Shown here: one piece after another, positions 57,980 through 64,000 of the stretch
Position numbering within the stretch: the first letter of the stretch is position 1
How the letters are laid out: each line of letters starts with the position of its first letter
From: Siphlonurus alternatus
Lineage: Eukaryota; Arthropoda; Insecta; Ephemeroptera; Siphlonuridae
DNA: 64,000 nt
Assembly (NCBI GenBank): GCA_949825025.1
Contig: OX463788.1
Coordinates: 23,037,369 to 23,101,368, forward strand
Reading direction: 5' to 3'
Made by a program: the position numbers and the translations under genes
Notes under the pieces: model-generated
Told to the model about the DNA's origin: nothing
The model's database searches: none
The model's input: the letters and a program-made list of their open reading frames with translations, nothing else

Positions 57980-58081
57980 AAGGTCCCGAGATCGTCTCCT
58001 TGGCACGCCAATCCAATGGGTGGGGTGGGTACAGCGTCCAGCTTTGCCAGCTGCAGCTTGGGCTTGTTTTCTGCTGTAACA
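57980..58081 (-). CDS. Possible terminal exon (unknown protein)
   Basis: A minus-strand acceptor GTGTTACAG is followed by an open frame ENKPKLQLAKLDAVPTPPIG then LACQGDDLGTFL and TGA at 57982-57980. Residue composition looks coding, and the last exon of a short gene from the CpG patch at 58.4 kb is conceivable. All frames of the nearest upstream donor-bounded segment (to 58239) contain stops. I do not recognise the protein. Confidence 0.3.
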
Positions 58082-58384
58082 CGAAAATTATAGCTATAAA
58101 CATGCATTTATAGGAAATTATAATATCATTAGGATACACAGAATGAACGTATAGTGTAACAAAAAATTGTATCTTGAACAAAAGCGATGAAAACGGGGTA
58201 AAAACAATGCCCAATGTTCCCGATCTTTTGGTCACGTACTAACCTTCAGTTCAGTCGTTCATATCAGGATGGCTGCATCTCTTTTCTCGGTTATATATTG
58301 TGGTGATACAGTTCTTGTATTCGCAATAGAGGCTTGTAGATATTACACACACATTTATAACTCTTCAAATCATGAAATATAAGA

Positions 58385-58465
58385 CATAATCGAGCTGATG
58401 GTGAACGCCGAGCCGCAGCTGCCGCCATGTTGTCATACTCGCAAATGGCGAGAGATTCTTTGAAA
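58385..58465. promoter_or_regulatory. CpG patch with YY1-like motif, possible bidirectional promoter
   Basis: The minus strand reads GACAACATGGCGGCAGC, a match to the YY1 AANATGGCGGC box, with the ATG followed by MAAAAARRSPS. The plus strand has GCCGCCATGTTG opening MLSYSQMARDS. The MULE/SWIM exon starts 280 bp downstream on the plus strand. Confidence 0.45.
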
Positions 58466-58740
58466 AATAAGTTAATTGAGTTTATTAATTAAAACACATT
58501 TTTATGATTGATTATACTAAATTAAAATATTTAAAACATTAAGAAACAAAGATAATTATTATATAATAAAAAAAGTGGGAGATCTAATTTCTGAAGCGCA
58601 GGGATAGGGTCCGAAGCGTCCGCTAGAGGGCCAAAATACAAAACTTTGAGCCGCTCGGAAAGATGCATCGACCTGCCATGATGCAATGCTATTTTTGAAT
58701 TTTCGCGGTGCAATGGGTCCTGGAAATAGTGGAAAAATGA

Positions 58741-58892
58741 CGCACGAATCATGAGGAACTGCTTGAGCAAGATGACCTGCAGAGTCTTGCTGACAGCTCA
58801 AAGAATCCTCCTCTTCAGTGGATACACCACCAATACAGAGTATGGAGAGATGAGGAGTTAGGTGGAGTAACCAACAGCCCTGAGTTTTTAAG
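58741..58892 (+). CDS. MULE/SWIM gene, upstream exon (5' border uncertain)
   Basis: It encodes EELLEQDDLQSLADSSKNPP, then QWIHHQYRVWRDEE and ends SPEFLR, with AG carried over the donor GTATGC into exon B. The reading frame continues naturally into exon B. The upstream border was not found. Confidence 0.75.
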
Positions 58893-61800
58893 GTATGCAT
58901 ACTATTTGATATATATACTATATCTACATCATGCATACATATTTACATTTTATTACCCATAGATACCAAAATAAGTGCTGTTAATTCAATTACTGTATTA
59001 AAATAACTTAATAATCTGAGCCTTTGGTTCATGTTTCTGGACAAACTACACATTGTGCTGCAAACATACTGTATGCCCTCTGTAATATTTATTAGTTGAA
59101 ACTAAATGAAGTAAATACAGTTGATGCCCAAATCATTTTAAAATTTAATTAATATTTCAATTCTTTTAGAGCACATTTAATAATAAAGGCAATAATTATA
59201 TTAAGCTATTGTGTATTGATTTATTAGTTTGTGATTCAAACAATTAAACTGGGCTTAATTAAAACTAGTATTAAAAATAATACATATTTTTGTGCTATTC
59301 ATTGCATCTGTAGATTAAATCATTCTGTGTGTGATATACAGATATATAAACTACTTTTTTGTCTGTGTGCAGGCAGGCAGGCAAAAAAATTAATAATTGA
59401 TAATAGCATATTTTCAAGTGGGTGTGGCAATTTTGGTTTAACTTATATATCTAAATTTACTAAACAGTACACAGCTGTGAGATAGAATTTTAAGAGCTAT
59501 ATTTATATGTTAATTCAGACATCTAAACCAATGCTAATAATTAAAGTATTTTTAGTGCCAGTTATTATATATATTTATTTTAATTGTTAGGACTTGGAAC
59601 GACTTGATTTTTTTTAAAGACTTCATAAGAGTTAGTAATTATATAATAGAGTTATGTACCATTTACCATGGTATGTGTATGTACAAAACATACCTTTCAT
59701 AGTGCTGAAATGTATATAAGCCTAGTAAATAAAATTAATGAATATTTCATTTAAAGAAATAAATAGAGCTAGACTCAATTTTTAAATCTACAGACCCTGG
59801 TTCTGTGTAGCTAATATTGGCTACTCTAAATATGCATTAAACCAATCCAGATAGCTTTTGCCAGGACCCTCATGCTCTTTTTACAGTTGAACTGTTGTAC
59901 ATATAGAAATTATTAATTTTAACATTGATTTTCATATGTTGTTCATAAAGTGTACTCTACATAATATATATAATTATTATTATACATTATATTATCTATA
60001 TTGTATATAATGTATAAAGACTGTACCTCAAGAATTTTGCATAAAAGAGGGTTGTATTTACACTACTTACTTGAATTATATTGTGATTGAAAGCAGAAAT
60101 CTTGTCTTCAAGACAATTAGAAGTTCTTACACTAAAATTGACGTTGTTATTACAGTCTGAGAAGAACTTTACAATGCCCTATTACTAGTTCTACTTTGAA
60201 TAATAATTGATTGTGACAGCTTGTAGATTGAATTCAATGTTGATGAGTAGTTAATTTTCATTGAAATATAAACTTAGAATATAATTTACAACTGTCTAAA
60301 AAAAATTAAAATAAAAAACTTGTCTTCCATTCAATATTTATGCAAGGTATATAAAATAAACATAAAGTGTTTGTTTGTGTGTAGTTGCCACTGCTTTCAA
60401 TCATACTGTAATATTTTTTTTTTAGCTCAAAAGGTAATAAAAAAAAACTTTATTGTCATTATGAGTTTTTATATCAATTCAATACAAAAGCTAAAGCCAT
60501 CTAACTAATATTAGCCACACTAAATATGTATATATATATACATATTTAGTGTGGCTAATATTAGTTACATCATGTTACATGGCTTTAGCTTATATATATA
60601 TATATATGTATAGCTTTGAACTATATTGAATTGATACAAATTAATACTCATAATGACAATGAAGTTCTTGTTTTTTATTACCTTGTGAACTATAATAAAA
60701 GTATTACAGTATGATTGAAAACAGTGGCAACTACACACAACCCTTATGAAAATGATGGATCCAGTTGGATCCAATTTTGCTGGATCCAGTTGGAACCAAT
60801 TTTGGGCAGCACTTCCTGACCCGACTGGATCCAACTGGATCCAGCTTGACCCGATTGGATCCATCCCACTTGACCCGATTGGATCCATCCCGACCGACTC
60901 CGATCAGCTGTTTCCCGCCTTCGTCATCCTACTCATCAAAGAAATGATTAATTGCACAATTAATAATTACGCTGTACTCTCTTTAAAGCAATACAAATTA
61001 GATAAATATTTTGTTTTTATTAAAATAACATAAATATTAACAGATTTTTAAGTTATAACTGACTGTTGTAGCGCTGCATCGTGTCCACCATAGGCTTGCT
61101 GCAGGGAGACTCCATGGTCAACAATAACGTAACATTACAGCCCTCTCGGTCTCTAAAACCCTGTAACCACAAAGACCCCACAAAGTAAATAGCCCCCAAA
61201 ACAGCTTAAATAATAAAGAACTAAGTTTAACTTCCCGTATCTGCCTAATATCTTCATTCTTGTCGCACTCAAGTAACTGACCACTTTTCTAACTGTCACC
61301 ACATTTTTTTCTGTACTGTAGTGTCATCTGGTGGCAGAGGCTCGGAACTATCATTTCCTGACCCGCCTGGATCCAATTGGATCCAGCTGGATCCAGGCTG
61401 GAACCAGCTTGATCCAGGCTGGAACCAGCTGGATCCAGGCTGGAACCAGCTGGATCCAGGCTGGATGCAACTGGATCCAGCCTGACCCGACTGGATCCAC
61501 CTTTTTCATAAGGGAAACAAACACTTTATGTTTTATTTATAGTCTTGCCTACATAATGAAGGGAAGAAAACTTTTATTTTTTTTAAAAAACAGCTGTAGA
61601 GATAACTACTTTTTAAAATACCAAATATGCTGTATATTCAATGATAATTCAATTTAACTTGAAATTTTTTGTGTTACTGGTAAACAATAGGCACTCACAC
61701 ACACACTTGCATATATTTTCTCTTTTAGCAGACACACACAAACATATATATTATATATAATATATATAATATATATGTGTGTGTGTATATATATATATAT

Positions 61801-63706
61801 ACATACATATATTATATGCCTGCATGTGTGTGTATTTGTGTGTGTGTGAGTGGCTATATTTTACCAGTAGGATATAAAATTTCAGGTTTAATTCTATAAT
61901 TAATAAATATGCAGCCACTTGGGTATTTTTAAAATTAATAACAAAATTAAAGATCAATAGGTTTTTTACAAATTAGGATGTATTGTGTTTCATTAGTTTC
62001 ATCACAGTAATATATTATGTTTATGTTGCAGGACTTCCTTGGAGAGAAGAGATCTGTTGTTGGAGCAAGGCTACAAGATGGCAGTCACCTCAGAGCCTTT
62101 CTGCATTGCTGTAGTCACTCCACTTATGCAGAGATTTCTTGAGCAGCTAGAGGGTCCACAAAGTCTTTTTATTGATACTAGTGCTAGCTGTGACCAAACA
62201 AATAGTTCTATAACCACTGTGTTAGCTGCAAGTAAAGCTGGCTCAATTCCAATTGGAATAGCCATTCATGATAGTCAGAATGTAGAATCATACACTAATG
62301 TCTTTCAACAACTAAAATTACTATGGGAACCTTACACAAATTTATCAATATGTAACTTCATGACTGATGATGGATCCTCACTAAAAATTGTATTGAAAGC
62401 TGTATGGCCTGAGGTAAGGCAATTATTGTGTCACTTCCATATCCTTCAAGCTCTATGGAACTGGCTGTTTAAATGCCAACATCAAATTCCCTTATTAGAA
62501 AGAAAAAAAATTATGAATAAATTTAAAGAGATCATGTATGCTGACACTGCCAGCAAAGCAAAACTAAAATATGAACATTTATTGACATATTCTAGGAAAT
62601 ATAAACTATTTCAATCACACCTTAAGGATTTGTACAGTAGAAGGAATGAGTGGGCCATGTCTTTTAGATTAAATGTGCTAAATAGGAACAATAACACAAA
62701 AAATTTCGCTGAAGCCACATTTAGAATCTTTAAAGATTTAATCTTGACTAGACTTATGGCATTTAATGCAATTGCTTTGCTTGATTTTATATGTTTTAAC
62801 TTTGAAAAATACTACAAGATGAGACTGAAAGATTATGCTTATGACAGAGTATCTAAACCTTACCTACTGTTTAAGAAATTTATTGATAAGGGCAATAATC
62901 TGCTCAAATCTAGACCTAATTGTGTCTCAGAGTTAGAGGATGGAATGTTTTCTGTGGAGTCAGAGAAAGGTAATTCTTCATATATTGTTGACTCCTCTAT
63001 TGGTGTTTGTAGTTGCTACAATGGTAGCCAAGGAGCTTTTTGCAAACACCAAGCTGCTGTTAATATAAAATTTGAAGTCCCATTTCCAAACAGCCCAAAT
63101 CTTACCTCAAGTGATAGGAAATCTCTGTTCTATATTGCTTATGGACACTCAAGTAAAATTAACCCACAATTTTTTGACCCAATTCAAAGTCCTAAAAAGT
63201 CTCAACTGACAGCAACAAGCTCAACAGTATCTAAAGATTCATCAATTTGTAGTAATTTAATAATGAATGAAAATGTTAATAGAGAGGAAGAAAAAATTGA
63301 ATGTAACTCAGAAATTCCACCTATTACAGATCCTGAAGTTACCATCAGTAACTTTGAAAATCAAATGAGTTATTTTGCTGAGATATTAAGAACAAATTCA
63401 TCATATCCTTATTTAATGAAAGTAACAGATCACTTTACATCTAAATCCAATAAAGTAAAAACTCCAATGCAATTATCAAGATTTTTAGTTTCCATAGGCC
63501 ACTCAGCTAGAATGGGGGGAAGAAAAATCAAAGTACAGAGCACGTCATCCAGTAGGAGGAAAAGCACACCATATAGAGGAAACACTGTTCAAAGATCTGG
63601 AAGACCTCTTTTAGGAGTCAGAAAATCCATAAAGAGGCCAAGAAATCTATCCCTTAACATTAACCTTAATAGAACCAATGCCAAGAGTCATGGTGAGGGT
63701 CACTAG
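58741..63706 (+). CDS. MULE transposase-like SWIM zinc-finger protein gene
   Basis: Exon A (open from 58741 to 58892, donor GTATGC) joins exon B (62032-63706, acceptor TTGCAG) across a 3.1 kb intron in phase 2, reading ...SPEFLR-TSLERRDLL. Exon B alone has 556 uninterrupted codons. Residues below are counted from 62039. FIDTSASCDQ (D46) and MTDDGSS (D110/D111), the CHFHILQALW box (131-140) and RRNEWAMSFR (E204) look like a Mutator-like transposase core. CSC...CKH at 324-337 is a SWIM zinc ligand set. A basic tail (RRKS, GRPLLG, KSIKRPR) could bind DNA or act as a nuclear signal. The 5' end is unresolved: an in-frame TGA lies at 58738-58740 and I see no AG acceptor between it and the coding part, and no in-frame ATG before exon B. 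It may be a transposase or a domesticated host gene. No inverted ends were recognised around it. Confidence 0.85.
58893..60350. other. Intron of the MULE/SWIM gene, left part
   Basis: AT-rich intron sequence. No element or ORF was recognised until the palindrome at 60.4 kb. Confidence 0.5.
60377..60738. repeat. Palindrome with AT centre
   Basis: GTGTGTAGTTGCCACTGC ... mirrored ACAGTGGCAACTACACAC. The inner hairpin AACTAATATTAGCCACACTA is mirrored across a TATATA centre at 60527-60540. Confidence 0.85.
60757..60900. repeat. GGATCC minisatellite block 1
   Basis: About eight GGATCC words in units such as TGGATCCAGTTGGATCCAA and TGACCCGATTGGATCCATCC. Confidence 0.85.
61360..61502. repeat. GGATCC minisatellite block 2
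   Basis: Units CTGGATCCAGGCTGGAACCAG repeat at 22 bp (61378-61460), bounded by TGACCCGCCTGGATCC and TGACCCGACTGGATCC. Confidence 0.88.
61690..61860. repeat. CA/TG and TA microsatellites
   Basis: CACACACAC, TATATATAA and TGTGTGTG tracts near the 3' end of the intron, before the acceptor at 62031. Confidence 0.8.
62032..63706 (+). CDS. MULE/SWIM gene, large terminal exon
   Basis: The acceptor follows a pyrimidine-poor tract ending TTGCAG. The open frame runs without a break to TAG at 63704-63706. It carries the putative transposase aspartates, the SWIM ligands and a basic C-terminus. AATAAA-like sequence occurs near 63942. Confidence 0.9.
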
Positions 63707-64000
63707 TGTGTTTATAAGTTTCAATACTAAAAAAATCTCATATATGTATTAGATTATATCAAGAAAATAATAACTACTTAGTTATACACAATATATATTA
63801 CTTGTGTGTATTATAAAATTTCTAAAAACTTGCATTTTTATTATGCTATAAAGGTGCACCATAGAGAATATGTTTCATTTAACACCATGTTTTTTGTAAA
63901 ATTACATGTTAACTAAACCAGATGTGTTGCTTCTCTTTTAAAATAAAAATGTGTAAATAACCTCAATTTATCTTTAATTTCTTTCCTTTCTGGTAGTATC
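63707..64000. other. 3' flank of the MULE/SWIM gene
   Basis: AT-rich, with AATAAAAATG near 63942 as a possible polyadenylation signal. No other feature. Confidence 0.5.

Larger units (their letters stand above)
60352..61542. mobile_element. Inverted-end composite with GGATCC minisatellites
   Basis: AAACATAAAGTGTTTGTTTG near 60358 is inverted at 61520-61540 (AAACAAACACTTTATGTTTT), and CCTTATGAAAA (60741) is inverted as TTTTTCATAAGG (61502). Inside are a palindrome and two minisatellite blocks. Confidence 0.6.

Overview
This is a 64 kb piece of an AT-rich animal genome. The genes are split by GT-AG introns of up to 7 kb, and the intergenic and intronic DNA is mostly transposable elements. The coding exons match conserved metazoan genes (TIMM13 and CEP43/FOP). 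The non-LTR retrotransposons, the hAT-, pogo/Tigger-, piggyBac- and mariner-like MITEs, and the MULE/SWIM gene point to a transposon-rich early-branching or marine invertebrate. A sponge or cnidarian is my guess; the sequence alone does not settle it.

Layout: 1-7.1 kb holds nested MITEs and two TIR elements with subterminal repeat arrays. 7.4-9.2 kb is a decayed LINE split by a tRNA-derived SINE. 9.2-12.4 kb holds a hAT MITE, a possible orphan exon and a Tigger-like MITE. TIMM13 (+) has two recognisable exons at 12.42 and 19.72 kb; its intron carries LINE relics, a 2.2 kb palindrome and a 2.5 kb inverted-repeat element with a truncated zinc-ligand ORF. CEP43 (-) runs from its ATG at 39541 to its stop at 21033 in eight exons with consistent phases (340 codons), tail-to-tail with TIMM13. 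Its introns hold at least ten MITEs.

Directly upstream of CEP43 sits a short hairpin MITE split by two later insertions. One is a 14.2 kb element (39696-53853) with perfect inverted ends, long inverted arms and an exact 8 bp target duplication. Its interior is almost entirely nested palindromes and it has no credible ORF. The other is a 3.15 kb LINE (53885-57036) encoding endonuclease and reverse transcriptase, broken by one frameshift and one in-frame stop.

57-64 kb holds a CpG-rich patch with a YY1-like motif that may be a bidirectional promoter, then a MULE transposase-like SWIM zinc-finger gene (+; exons ending at 58892 and 63706). Its 3.1 kb intron contains a GGATCC minisatellite element.

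The host genes are functionally unrelated: a mitochondrial intermembrane-space chaperone subunit and a centrosomal protein. The window's story is layered transposon insertion, whose relative order can be read from split elements and target-site duplications.
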